DNA of 64,000 nt from Macrostomum hystrix (taxonomy: Eukaryota > Platyhelminthes > Macrostomidae), in the NCBI GenBank assembly GCA_950097015.1, contig CATNEN010000007.1, positions 682,001-746,000 of the forward strand, given 5' to 3'. The notes under the pieces are model-generated. The model searched no databases, was not told the DNA's origin, and saw nothing but the letters and a program-made list of their open reading frames with translations. Position numbers and translations under genes: made by a program. Position 1 is the first letter of the stretch. Each line of letters opens with the position of its first letter. Positions 28,101 through 39,509 of the stretch are shown one piece after another.

Positions 28101-31100
28101 CACCTGAGGCAGGAGCGAGGCTCCGTCGCCATTTGCTGGCGGAAGGTGCGACTCTATCAGACGCCAATTGGCTCGCCAGACATCCGATGTTAGCGACCTT
28201 TAAGCAAACGGAATATTTGGCTACAGAATAACAGACTCCCTGACAATGAGTACTGACAGACTCCCTGACAATGAGTACTGACAGACTCCCTGACAATGAG
28301 TACTGACAGACTCCCTGACAATGAGTACTGACAGACTCCCTGACAATGAGTACTGACAGACTCCCTGACAATGAGTACTGACAGACTCCCTGACAATGAG
28401 TACTGACAGACTCACTTGACAATGAGTACTGACAGACTCACTGACACTATATATGTACTCTGATACTAAATACGTACTCTGACACATCCGGACAATTTTA
28501 AGACAGACCCACCGAACAACAGCCTGATAGAAGGCCTCCTGACTGCCATCCCGTAGAGGGGCACTAAAAGCGTTCCTCAGTCTATTCGAATAGTCATTAG
28601 CGGTGGCTTTGAGTCCTTTAAACAAACGTTTAGCGGCTAGTCGTCTGGCGTGCGACTGCAATAGCAGGGCGCATGACTGCAGCCTGGCTCTGGTGCGATA
28701 CATGCCCAGAATATGACGATAGTGACAGAACACATCCTTGCGGCCGACTAACAGCGGACCGTCTGAAGTTATTAATTGCGAGATATTGCTTATAATTAAA
28801 TATGCTTTGTTTAAATAATACCAGGGAGCTTATAGTCACTACTGGAGTGGTCTGGAGTTCGAATTTCAGCGCGATGAAAAATCGATTAATGCAAGACACT
28901 CAATACATGGTTTTTTAGTTCAGAAAACTGTACTGGAACGAACATTTGTTTAATTTAATTTAAAAAAGGAGAGATAATTATAATAACAAAGACCAATCAG
29001 GTTTTAGTACTTGTAACGCTAAGTGTTTCAGTTACTCAGATTAGTTTTTACGCCTCACCGTAAGTTTGCTTAGCAACCCGCTTGATATACTGTCCAGCCT
29101 TAAAACAGTCCTGACTGCATTCTTTGTCAATACCGACTTGGCAAGCACCCAGCTGACCAGCCAGAGTGTACGGCAGTACAGCGTCGGAGAATGTAACCAA
29201 GAATCGATGCCTGGAGGCCGAGCATTGAAACAAGTTGCTAGCTTTAACAGCAGCCAAGTGGCAAGCTCGAAGACGCATCAGAGCCTGTGAAGACGGCAGC
29301 GATAACGAAGGCAATCGATCGATGAACAGCAACTTGACGTCAACGCACTCCGAAGACGCTGTCAAATTTAACTGTTCAGGATCAGTCAGCAACGAAGTCA
29401 ACAATGTTAAACTGTGAGTAGTCAGCGTTTTTGATGCCGAAATCTGCTGTTGCTGCTTTAAAGTCAGCGATGATTGGGCAAGGAACACGCTGGCTGCTTC
29501 CGCCTCGTATGGCGCTAGAGAAGACAGGCTTGCGAGGCGGTAGGTTCGACTGCCCAGCCAATGGCTGACTTCGAGCAATGTCTAGATTGTCGTGGCGGAT
29601 GGAGAGGGCAATATATCTAATACATTGACAAAATAATAATAAATCGATATTTAATAGACACAAGTTAAACAATGCGAGAGAGCTACTACTATTAAGTCTT
29701 CTTAAGACTCGTACAGGTTTGCACGTGTAATTCGTAAAACTGCATTTTAAGGATTATGCAGGGCCACCTTCAAGGTCAATCGAAAATCTTAAAAGCCAAC
29801 GAATCCTGGCTTCGAGATGTGCGGAACAGTTTTTCACTTGTTGGGCATATCGACATCAAGGCTACAACCTAGTTGCAGACAAATATTATTGAATTCAGGA
29901 CAAACAATTACGAGTCCCAGTAACAAACCTGCTCAGTTCCACCGCCTTTGACTTTAGAAATTCGAAAGACTTCCAACGCAGAAGTTCCAGCCGCAGACGA
30001 TTTCTTAGCAGCTATGACAGGATCTCCGCGGCCAAAAGCCACACCAAGAAGAGTGGGCGCCTTTGCGCTGCCCAAAGAACGATAAGCGTCGATAAGACCG
30101 ACTGAAGGAGCAGATTTTTCTAAAGCCTCCACGTAGCCTCTAGTGGCTAGAGCTTGGGAGTCTACTTTAATTGCGTCTTTGTCCAATAAAGCCAAGGGGG
30201 TTGATGTAATCAAACGAGCGCGAAGGCAGCCAAACAAGTCGCATAGATAGTTGAATTCGAAGCTCATCGCTTCACGTGCGGGTGTCGCAGCTATTGGCAT
30301 TGATGCACTCGCATCGACCTGACCACGCAACAAGTCGGTCGGCCCAATCAGCAGCGTCATGCGACCAACTGCGCCACTGCCTTGGGTGACAGTTTCGCAC
30401 AATCGACAAGCGGCTAATCTTTGATTAATCCGGTCAACTACAAACTGCACTAGCCTGCGATAGATGGCTCTAATCATGCCGGCTAGAGCGGCATTACACT
30501 CTTCTGCGGTGCGGTTTCTCAGCGCCTTTCTGTGACCGTCGCGTAGTACTTCGTATCTGTGTTCAGACGAGACAGATGTTAAGTGACGAAGTCTAATTTT
30601 ATTTTACAGAACGATTTGAACAGAAAACTCAAGCACATACCTAATAGTGACCTCCCGCATTAGCGAATCCATCTCAAGACCCAGCAGTCGAGCTGCCCTC
30701 TCCAGATTCTCGTGCCGTTCAAACTGCACGCATTTCTTTGGCTTGCGCGAATCTGGCACAACTCTGACAAGGCGCAGATTTAGCGCAGCCGCAGCGCAAC
30801 GATAAATGAAGTCCAGATTTTCATCGGAGAAGTTAAACACTTCGACGAGGCGGCGAGCTACGTTAATATGACGTAAGCGATCCTCCGATTCCAGCGTAGC
30901 AAAGGCAGGCGGAAAAGCCGTTGAGAGCGCCACTTCGGCATCGTCAAGATAATATTCAGCCCTGGCGGACTCATTGGCATGCTCCATCAGCGAGTAGAAG
31001 AAGCAAAATGCGGTGAAATCTTCCGCTTCTAATTCTGAACGGCTTAGAACGCCGTAGCCCATTAGCCAGAGAAGATCGTATTTGATGCTAGTAAGATCGC

Positions 31101-31695
31101 CATTGTCATTGAAACTGGCACGCAGCATTGTCACCGAATGATTGTCGAGAACAAGACGATTGTCTAGCTTACGATAGACGCAGGTGAACGCTTGCACTAA
31201 CTCTAGGCTAGCTTGAACCAATGGTCGGGCGGACAATATTGGAGCGTCCTTAGCAACTAGTTGGACTAGCCTCTCTACGACATCCAAATCGTAGGCACAA
31301 ATCAGCAGGGGACGCGTGGTTAGCAACAGGCTGGGATCGGCTTTGCTGTACAACTGACTCTTGGCGCAGGCGTAAAAGTTGGTAATTGTTGGCGCATTGC
31401 AGCAAGGATACCAGGCGCAACTCTTTGGAACATCCGCATCTGGCTCCGAATTTGAAGTTGAGTCGGCTTCATCGTGAGATAAGTTGCCAAGCAACAGCGA
31501 TTCGCCGCACCATTGCGGCGAATCAAATTCGGCATCATTAGAAGTGAGCATCAACTGAAGAAGCTGCTCCTCCGTGCGCCAGTCGCCAAGCTCAAGGATG
31601 TCCCGTTGGAAATTGCCAACAGTAGTCATGCTGCCTAGCACTTTCTCAGTAGCAGGTGAAGGACGCACAAGAAATTCGTTCTCACGAGTAGCGAT
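25186..31695 (-). CDS. Highly divergent myosin-like protein, no P-loop
   Basis: Seven exons with matching phases: 31695-30641, 30556-29929, 29581-29059, 28762-28513, 28197-27945, 26753-26241 and 25395-25186; about 1143 residues. Myosin-head order is visible: LELVQAFTCVYRKLDNRLVLDNHSV (where LEAFGNAKTxxNxNSSRFGK sits), FTAFCFFYSLMEHANESARAEYYLDD (FHIFYQLL region), NLERAARLLGLEMDSLMREV, then CNAALAGMIRAIYRRLVQFVVDRINQRL, and SFEFNYLCDLFGCLRARL. LLVGRKDVFCHYR and an IQ-like RARLQSCALLLQSHARRLAAKR lie near residue 740-770. The ATP site is gone: GESGAGKT is replaced by LLICAYDLDV (about residue 128), switch I lacks SSRFGK, and switch II (DIxGFE) reads IGPTDLLRG. The tail is about 320 residues, not a heptad coiled coil, and unrecognised. 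Probably a non-motor actin- or cargo-binding scaffold (inference). The first exon opens in phase 0 after AGTTTAG. Confidence 0.8.
25420..25905. repeat. 23-bp minisatellite in myosin-like gene intron
   Basis: Units contain CCAAAGTTTTCTAAGAAATC, best preserved at 25690-25830 and degenerate elsewhere. It begins about 25 bp from the acceptor at 25395. The rest of the intron to 26240 is AT-rich. Confidence 0.9.
26812..27053 (-). mobile_element. SINE with tRNA head and core
   Basis: Minus strand: A-box-like TTAGCCTCTTGG, anticodon-arm-like CACGACTTAAAGGTCGTG, and B-box GGTTCGATTCG. Then come a core with CAGCTGAGGTAAT and TCCATGGACTGAAC, and GCTGCGGCTGTGCTGTCGGC. It lies in the myosin-like gene intron 26754-27944. 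The core is shared with 61585-61765 and 14745-14875. Confidence 0.75.
27060..27940. other. Intronic DNA, nothing recognised
   Basis: Remainder of the intron 26754-27944: AT-rich, with a G9 run near 27716. No coding or RNA signal seen. Confidence 0.5.
28225..28445. repeat. 25-bp minisatellite in myosin-like gene intron
   Basis: About 9 units of GACAATGAGTACTGACAGAC plus TCCCT, inside the 316-bp intron 28198-28512, starting about 30 bp from the acceptor. Confidence 0.95.
28822..28915 (+). mobile_element. Degenerate tRNA-like SINE head
   Basis: A B-box-like GAGTTCGAATTTC preceded by CTTATAGTCACTACTGGAGTG. It sits in the myosin-like gene intron 28763-29058. Only the tRNA-like part is recognisable, so confidence is modest. 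Confidence 0.4.
29582..29928 (-). other. Intron of the myosin-like gene, no repeat seen
   Basis: Unlike most introns here this one carries no obvious minisatellite; AT-rich, no gene signal. Confidence 0.5.
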
Positions 31696-31710
31696 CTAAA
31701 CTGGCGCCAA
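31688..31710 (-). other. Acceptor of the first visible myosin-like exon
   Basis: The minus strand reads GGCGCCAGTTTAG, then ATC GCT ACT at 31695 in phase 0. A TAG in frame at the junction shows the exon cannot extend upstream. No upstream coding exon was found before the COG5 stop at 33413. Confidence 0.5.
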
Positions 31711-32600
31711 TCTTTATATGCGGGCAAACTAAATCGCAGTTCAGTAAAATTTACAGACGCACAAGATACTAACCAGAGCACCCGAAAGAAGACAGAGAGA
31801 GACAGTGTGTATTACCCACGGGAATATTTCTTTAACACCAGATAAGATACCCTATAGGCTAGATTATTCTGCTGTCAAAGTCTATGCGAACAATCTTTCT
31901 GATACAAAAAAATGATAGGAATCGTTAAGTAACTTACAGACTATTAATAATTCTGACACGAATAGGGTGGGTGCGACCTAAAAATGCGAATAATACTACT
32001 TTTAGTCCAGCTGTGTAACCAAGTAGTATTTTTGTACTTTTCTTGCACAGGCCTTAAATATGATTCCTTAAAATGAGACTAGACTCAAAATGGATTAAAT
32101 AAAAAGATATAAACCCTTTTTATTGCCCTGTGATGACACAAAAAGCGAGTTTCAATTACGCAAAGCATATTTACTTTATATTCTCACAGTAAGACTAAGG
32201 CATCGTTTTGGCAAACCATAAAAGAAATGTTCAGAATTCTAGCAAGTTCTTGGTAGATTATACAATTATCAAGAAAGTCTTGCACAGGCAACAGCTATTG
32301 CATGTGGCGGCAGGAATTCGGACTAAGTAACAAAAGCAACGGATGAAACCATTTGCCAAGACAATAATTTTACATAACCAAGGCCACATCCGAATAGCAC
32401 AGGAATTATGAATTATGACTACTAGTGCATTATATTATGAGTAGCCAGAGCTATAGAAAAAAGTGCAGCACTTTTCATTACAAAAAGTAAAAAACAAGAA
32501 TCTGAAAATCTGTCTCTAAACCAGATACTTTCATTATATATGCTATAAAAGGAGTGCAGCCGCTGTTCCTAAAAAAACTAGAAATTAATGAAAATTGAAA
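31700..32600. other. AT-rich spacer between COG5 and the myosin-like gene
   Basis: No coding exon recognised on either strand. If the myosin-like gene has a missing 5' exon it would be here or in the adjacent array. Confidence 0.5.
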
Positions 32601-32604
32601 GGTT

Positions 32605-33300
32605 GAGAGGGTGTAGGGTAAGAATTGTAGTAGGTACAGGGTAGGAATTGTAGTAGGTACAGGGTAGGAATTGTAGTAGGTACAGGGTAGGAATTGTAGT
32701 AGGTACAGGGTAAGAATTGGAGTAGGTACAGGGTAAGAATTGGAGTAGGTACAGGGTAGGAATTGTAGTAGGTACAGGGTTAGAAATGTAGTAGGTACAG
32801 AGTTAGAAATGTAGTAGGTACAGGGTTAGAAATGGAGTAGGTACAGGGTTAGAAATGTAGTAGGTACAGGGTTAGAAATGTAGTAGGTACAGGGTAAGAA
32901 TTGGAGTAGGTACAGGGTAAGAATTGGAGTAGGTACAGGGTAAGAAATGTAGTAGGTACAGGGTTAGAAATGTAGTAGGTACAGGGTTAGAAATGTAGTA
33001 GGTACAGGGTTAGAAATGTAGTAGGTACAGGGTAAGAAATGTAGTAGGTACAGGGTTAGAAATGTAGTAGGTACAGGGTTAGAAATGTAGTAGGTACAGG
33101 GTTAGAAATGGAGTAGGTACAGGGTAAGAATTGGAGTAGGTACAGGGTAAGAATTGGAGTAGGTACAGGGTAAGAATTGGAGTAGGCACAGGGTAAGAAT
33201 TGGAGTAGGTACAGGGTAAGAAATGTAGTAGGTACAGGGTAAGAAATGTAGTAGGCACAGGGTAAGAAATGTAGTAGGTACAGGGTTAGAAATGTAGTTA
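32605..33300. repeat. 23-bp minisatellite
   Basis: About 30 units of GGTACAGGGTAAGAATTGGA plus GTA, with GTTAGAAATG variants grouped in blocks. It lies 110 bp past the COG5 stop. Confidence 0.95.
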
Positions 33301-33412
33301 AAAGTTAGTTTGAAGTTACTGATAAGAGAACGATTTGAGTTGCACCAGAAAACACGGAATAAACAATGACCTCAAAGCTGGTACGCACAGACTTGTCTAT
33401 TTATACCGCACT

Positions 33413-36400
33413 CTATCCTTCCTCATCAGCCGCGTTATCCCTATCGTCTCCCGTGCCCCGCTGAGCAGCGTTGAGATGTGCATTGACCAGTGTGAGCAGT
33501 ACGGGATAAACCGGGGCGTATTCCTTTAATCCCCTCGACTGGGCAGACTTTGCGTAGGCGGCTAGGGCGCCGTGTACAAACCGGAGCCTGTCGGATTCGT
33601 CCGGATGGTCTAGCAGCCAAGACACGTAGCGGCTCACCTGAGTGACAGATTTAAAGTTGAGGCTTGCGCTCTTTAACAGATGCAATACCACTTTATAACA
33701 CTTAAAATTACTTTTAAATGGGAAATTTCAATGCAAATGATCCTGAAATGGGGATATTAAAATGACCTTGAACTGGGGATCTGAAATGAAAATGACCTTG
33801 AACTGGGGATCTGAAATGAAAATGACCTTGAACTGGGGATCTGAAATTAAAATAACCTTGAAATGGGGATCTGAATTAAAAAATATCCTAAAATGAGCAT
33901 TTGACCCTAAAATAGGGATCTGAATTTAAAATGATCCTGAAATGGGATTTCAAACCAAAATGACGCTAAAATGGGGATCTGAAAAAATGACCTTGAACTG
34001 GGATCTGAATTTAAAAAGATCCAAAAATGAGTATTTGAAATTAAGTTGACCTTGAACTGGTGGTCTGCAGTCAAATTATATTAAAACCGAGAAGCTAGGA
34101 AGATTATATCTGAGGATCCTAGAAAAAATGGTACTCACCGACCAACCAGCGGCGGTGTGAGGCGATTGCATATCGGCAGGCGCCCTGGAGAACAGCAGGT
34201 GAGCCACCAGGCTAGCAGGCAGGGAGTCGCCAATGGACGGATTATTAGCCACGTGGTGAGCTGACTGGAATAGCAGAGGCCGAAAAGCGCGCAGTCGCCG
34301 ATAGTGCTGGCCGAGATCCGACACGCGGCGGCACAGTGGCGACAGGGCCAGCTCTAGTTGGGCGCAATCCGCAGCCAATCGCAGCCGGCCGGACTCGGCT
34401 AGCGGCCTAACCAAACTGGCCAATAGGAGGAAGACTTCGATGCACTGGCACGCGATTGGCTGCAGACTGGAGTAAAGGAAATCCCGCTGGCGATAGCTGG
34501 CCAGGTACTGCTGAGCCACTCGGCTGACAAACTCCTGCAGTGGCAAGGAATTTGTTGTAATTCTTCTTAGACTAAGGCTCTGATCCTCTTTATGGAAATA
34601 TTTCTATATCCTCAGATTTGCGAATACTACCAGATCCTCAGATTTGGGAATATTACTATATACTCAGATTTGGGAATACTTCTATATCCTCAGATTTGGG
34701 AATACTACCAGATCCTCAGATTTGGGAATATTACTATATACTCAGATTTGGGAATACTTCTATATCCTCAGATTTGGGAATACTACCAGATCCTCAGATT
34801 TGGGAATACTACCAGATCCTCAGATTTGGGAATACTTCTATATCCTCAGATTTGGGAATACTACCAGATCCTCAGATTTGGGAATACTACCAGATCCTCA
34901 GATTTGGGAATACTACAAGATCCTCAGATTTGGGAATACTACAAGATCCTCAGACTTTATAATACTACAAGATCCTCAGATTTGGGAATACTACAAGATC
35001 CTCAGACTTTATAATACTACAAGATCCTCAGATTTGGGAATACTTCTATATCCTCAGATTTGGGAATACTACCAGATCCTCAGATTTGGGAATACTTCTA
35101 TATCCTCAGATTTGGGAATACTACCAGATCCTCAGATTTGGGAATACTTCTATATCCTCAGATTTGGGAATACTTCTATATCCTCAGATTTGGGAATACT
35201 ACCAGATCCTCAGATTTGGGAATACTACCAGATCCTCAGATTTGGGAATACTACAAGATCCTCAGATTTGGGAATACTACAAGATCCTCAGACTTTATAA
35301 TACTACAAGATCCTCAGATTTGGGAATACTACAAGATCCTCAGACTTTATAATACTAAAAGATCCTTAGATTCTCAGACACGCTAACCTGAAGCTCCCTC
35401 ATGTACAGTGAGCACTGCTGCTGCTGCTGTTGCTGCGCAGTCTGCTGGGACTGCTGCGAAGGCTGATCGAATCGCTCCTGATGCATAGTTAGCAAAATCG
35501 CTTCTAAACTGTCGCGAATCGAACCCAGCAGCGGCTCCAGGGTTTGAGTCATAAGCTGGCGCAGTTCTGCCAGGCCTCCGTCCAACAGGCCGACAGCGGT
35601 GTCAGGCAGGTCAGCTGAGAGCAGCGCTGATCGAAGGTCGTGACTGAGCTGGCCAAGCATGTTCACTAGGCTCGCGTTGGTCTGAAGCGGGGGTTCAAGC
35701 AATGGTGGCATCGCAATTAAATGGGCGTTGCAAAACTAGACAAACAGAAAGCTATTTGGGCAAAAGTTCTGAAAGAATAGCTAAGGAAATCCCGAATATT
35801 TGTCTCAAAAAAATGGTGTCCTAAATACCAACAACAAGGATCTTAATGTAATTATTCTAAACAAAGCATTAATCTCTAAATATGAGTTTTTATTCTTTTA
35901 CAAATAGGATTCTACGCGATGTACATCCCAACTGGAATCCTAAAAATGAAACTTTGATCTTAATCTCTGAAAAACGAATATTAAGCTTTAAAAAATTCTT
36001 ATTCCCTCAAAACAATTAAGGATGTTAATCTCGCAAATAATTTTTTAATCCCGCAAACAGTTTTTTAAATCCTAAAAACAATTATGTTAATACCGCAAGC
36101 GACTGTGCTAATCCCAAAACAAATGATGTCAATCCCTATAACAAGGATGTTTATCCCTATAACAAGAACGGTAATCGCTATAATAAGGATGTCAATCCTA
36201 ATAAAAAAAGGATGTTAATCCCAAAAACTCAACCGGATCTTACTTTTAAAACTCCCAAAAATTATTTTAAAAACGAAAACCTAAGAACCTAAGAAATAAT
36301 CTGAACCCCAATAGACCGTAGCTTTGAAAATCTACTAACCTGCTGCCCCTCAGTGGGAGGTCCCAGCACTTGACTAGCGGTGGCGTCGGCCACCCGCGTA

Positions 36401-39400
36401 GCTTCAGCTTTGCGACAGACGAACTGCACAGTCTTGAGCACATTCTTGGCAATCTTTAGCAGCAGATCCTGGTCAACCTGGGTGAAGGTCAACTCGGAGG
36501 TCATGGCTTCGACAATGCGACGAATCTCCGACTCGCTGTTTAGCGAACGCTGACCGCCGCTGAACATGGCGTCCACCGGATCGAATAGGCGACTGAGGGA
36601 CCTGGGCGGAGGACAGGGCGTGACTGGCTTGGAGCTGAGAAAAAATCGCAGATTTTAGCTAATATTTTACTTCATACTAGCGCAATATAGCGAAACAGAC
36701 AAATAAACATTTATGCATCCATACACAATTCATGACCAAGACCAATCTAAATCCAAGACAAATCTAGAACCAAGACCAATTCAGAACCAAGACAAATCCA
36801 GAACCAACACATTTCCAAAACATAGACCTTTCTAAAACAAAGAACAATCTTGCGCCAAGACCAATCTAAAACCAAGACCTTTCCAAAACCAAGACCTTTC
36901 CAAAACCAAAACCTTTCCAAAACCAAGACTAATCCAAAACAAAGACCTACAAAAAAACAAAGAGCAATCTAAAACCAAGACCAATCCAAAACGAAGACTA
37001 ATCTATAAAGACTAATCCAAAAAGCCTATCTCAAACCAAGATCGATCTAAAACCAAGACCAGTGACCGAACCTGGACAGATAGGCAGCCTCAAAGCTGGC
37101 CAGATGCGCCCTGCCAAGCGGTGGCAGCTCTTCATCAACCGCTGCCAGCCTAGCCGTCAGCTCATTCGACGATTTCAATAGTCTCGGGTATTCGCCCTCA
37201 AACGCGTGCTTTAAGAATGCGGAAGCGCCGGCAGCCGTTGACAGACTGTCGCGCAGACAGTCGGAGAGCCAGTCGGCGAAGGCAGACGGGCTGATGGCAT
37301 CGGCTGCGGCGGTGGACAGCAGGTCCGATAGCGGTCGCTGCGTGTTGGGATCTCGCTTCTTGGCTAGTATTCGGCGCAGGCTGGCCAGGAACTGAGCCCC
37401 AGAAATGGCCTCCTCGTTCAAAGCGTCCAGGCCGGACCAGAGGGCCTGCGAGTAGGCCGCTGATTGGCCCGCCGGAAGGTTGGCGCGCCCTGGATGGCCG
37501 CCGCTGCCGCTCCTGCAGAGTCCGGGTTGGCGCGAGAGTTTAAGCGTCAAGTTTACAACATCAAGCTCACGATTGTCGAGATTTCCGATCCCTAGAAACT
37601 GGGATTTCCAATTCCTAAAAATTGGAAATGTTTACAACATCAAGCTCACGATTGCCGGGATTTCCGATCCCTAAAAATCCGGGATTTCCAATCCCAAAAA
37701 CGGGGATTTCCGATCCCTTAAAACAAGGACTTCCAATTCCTAAAAATCCGGGATGTCCTATCACTAAAACTGTGATCTACCACCCCTCAAACACTCTTAC
37801 TATTATCTTATAATATATAACATTCTTACACTCCAGACCCGGTAGCCGGGTGCCCAGATCCTCCTAGAAAGGGCGTTTTCTGCATCAGCGCCGACATGTC
37901 CAGCGCTGAGGCGACTCGGTCACGCAGGTCGGACCGGACCCGGCCGGCCAGGTCAATTATGCAGTCGTCCAATCTGCCCAGGCAGAAAACTGCGTGCAGG
38001 CAGGCGGCCAGTTGCGGATGCGGGCCAGAGTGCGCCCCTAGCGACGGTTGCTAAGGAAAAAATGAATACAGTAATTTATAAAGGCAAGTTTTATTTGACT
38101 GTAATGTCTTCCCCTAAAATTAGCTTTCCAACACAATACCACTGGAAACGTCGAAGGTAAGAAAATAGGAAACCTTATGGCAATTGTAACTATGCAGATA
38201 TAATCCGCATAGTAACTGTAACTTATAACAAGAATATCCCTCTAACAACGTTATCTTTGTAGATGTTTTACATAGATCATCGTCACGATGGGTAAATATT
38301 ACGACTAAATCTCCTTACCAACGGTAGCTAAGCTAAATCGGTTACAACCCCTTAGCAACGGTAACGCGCGTTAATCAGCTACAGCTACATTCCTTTGGTA
38401 ACGGTATCTCTTCTCATTAAAATCCCCTCAGAAACAGCAGCTAAAATTATCAGCAAAAGCCGCTCACCAAACCAGACGCCGCTCCGACGCCCCTTGCATC
38501 GGCTAGCAGTGCTGTGGCCCTGGCCTCAGCGGCATCTCTCCACCTGGCGAACCGCCTGTGCTCCCGCTCCAGAGCGTGCACGCCGCGCCAATCCAAGCCG
38601 GAGAACTGGTGCGCCAAATCGCCCAGCGTCTGCGCCACCTTGCCCAGCTGGTCCTCCGGCAGACTGGCCGCCTCCTCGGCGCCGGAGCCCGACTGCGCCG
38701 GCAGCTTCTTGGCCAGGGCGAAGATGCGGCTGGCGCGTCGAAGAAAATCGCAGGCGGCCTGCACCCGGCGCAGGTGAGTGACCCGCTGCTCCAATCGGCC
38801 GTAGGGTTCGCCAATTCGAGCTCGAATCTTTTGCAAGCCTAGCAACAGGGCGCCAGTGCGAGATTGCACCACTGACAGCACCGATTCCAGGGTGTCGATG
38901 CCAGTGGCGCGAGACAGCAGGTCTTTGTGATGCCGGACAACGTGACGCTCGATGTCGCTTTCGAGTCTTTGTTAACATTTTAAGAACTAAGATTTAATAG
39001 CAATAATATATTACAATTTGCATAGCAACGGTTGCTAAGGCTTACTAAAATCCATCACAGTAACTTCTCTAAGCTTAACAGTACAAAAATATAATAGCAA
39101 CGCAGAAAAAATTATTGTAGTGAGAAATTGCTTAACTTATTTATTGGTAATAGTCAGCAGAGAATAAGAAATTACTCTTGATAATTTCAAATGCTTCTTT
39201 GACTGAGATTCGAACACGTGACCTTTCGGTCAGGTTTCCAAAGCCCTAACGACTGGTGCACAATCTGGCTATTGTTAAAACGATTGCTAAAGTCTAATAG
39301 CTAGGCGAAGCACAATAAGATTAAGAACTCACTTAGCAATGCAGGCGTCAATCTTTTCAATAACCTCGCTGACGACTTGCGTCTGCAGTACAGTGATAGC

Positions 39401-39493
39401 GAACGACTTCTCATCAAATGTGTCGCCTTCAAAAACTGCCAAAAATTCGTCATTTTCTTCGCCATTCATTGTCTCATCAGATCTGGCTGATAA
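33413..39493 (-). CDS. COG5: COG5, conserved oligomeric Golgi subunit 5
   Basis: Eight exons with matching phases: 39493-39333 (ATG at 39469), 38966-38468, 38050-37839, 37512-37072, 36601-36340, 35735-35388, 34534-34139 and 33637-33413. The protein is 839 residues from the ATG, the same size as the human one. It is a lobe-B subunit of the COG tether for retrograde intra-Golgi traffic, on the cytosolic face of Golgi membranes. Matching segments are VVRHHKDLLSRATGIDTLESVL, IGEPYGRLEQRVTHLRRVQAACDFLRR, LAKKRDPN, KHAFEGEYPRLLK, EAAYLSRSLSRLFDPV, VLGPPTEGQQ, LTMHQERF with CSLYMRELQ, LVRPLAESGRLRLAADCAQLEL, CRRVSDLGQHYRRLRAFRPLLFQ and KEYAPVYPVLLTLVNAHL. All introns are short and repeat-laden. The donor chosen at 37839 (GG|GTCTGG) is the least certain. 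The first exon opens at an acceptor in phase 0, eight codons before the ATG. Confidence 0.95.
33720..34075. repeat. Degenerate tandem repeat in COG5 last intron
   Basis: Irregular units around AAAATGACCTTGAACTGGGG and ATCTGAAAT, about 30 bp, within intron 33638-34138. Confidence 0.8.
34600..35372. repeat. 26-bp minisatellite in COG5 intron
   Basis: About 29 units of CCTCAGATTTGGGAATACTA plus CCAGAT, with TTCTATAT and CAAGAT variants in blocks. It fills the intron 34535-35387 and stops about 15 bp from the donor. Confidence 0.95.
35800..36250. repeat. Decayed tandem repeat in COG5 intron
   Basis: Imperfect units around AACAAGGATGTTAATCCC, strongest at 36110-36220, inside intron 35736-36339. 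Confidence 0.65.
36730..37060. repeat. Degenerate 15-17-bp repeat in COG5 intron
   Basis: Units of AAAACCAAGACCTTTCC and AACCAAGACCAATCT within intron 36602-37071, ending about 10 bp from the donor. Confidence 0.85.
37570..37790. repeat. Degenerate repeat in COG5 intron
   Basis: Imperfect units around GGGATTTCCGATCCCTAAAA within intron 37513-37838. A 29-bp stretch starting TTTACAACATCAAGCTCACG is duplicated at 37550 and 37630. Confidence 0.75.
38051..38467. other. COG5 intron with scattered repeats
   Basis: Loose recurrence of CTAGCAACGGTAGCTAAG-like strings, too degenerate to define a unit. No gene. Confidence 0.4.
39190..39270 (-). mobile_element. Degenerate tRNA-like SINE head in COG5 intron 1
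   Basis: The minus strand reads CACCAGTCGTTAGGGC, CTGACCGAAAGGTCACGTG and the B-box-like GTGTTCGAATCTC. Only the tRNA-like part is visible. Confidence 0.45.
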
Positions 39494-39505
39494 CTGCAGA
39501 TTAAG
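39486..39505 (-). other. Acceptor of the COG5 first exon
   Basis: The minus strand reads TTCTTCCTTAATCTGCAG, a good acceptor, then TTA TCA GCC in phase 0 with the ATG at 39469, 24 bases downstream. Confidence 0.5.
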
Positions 39506-39509
39506 GAAG

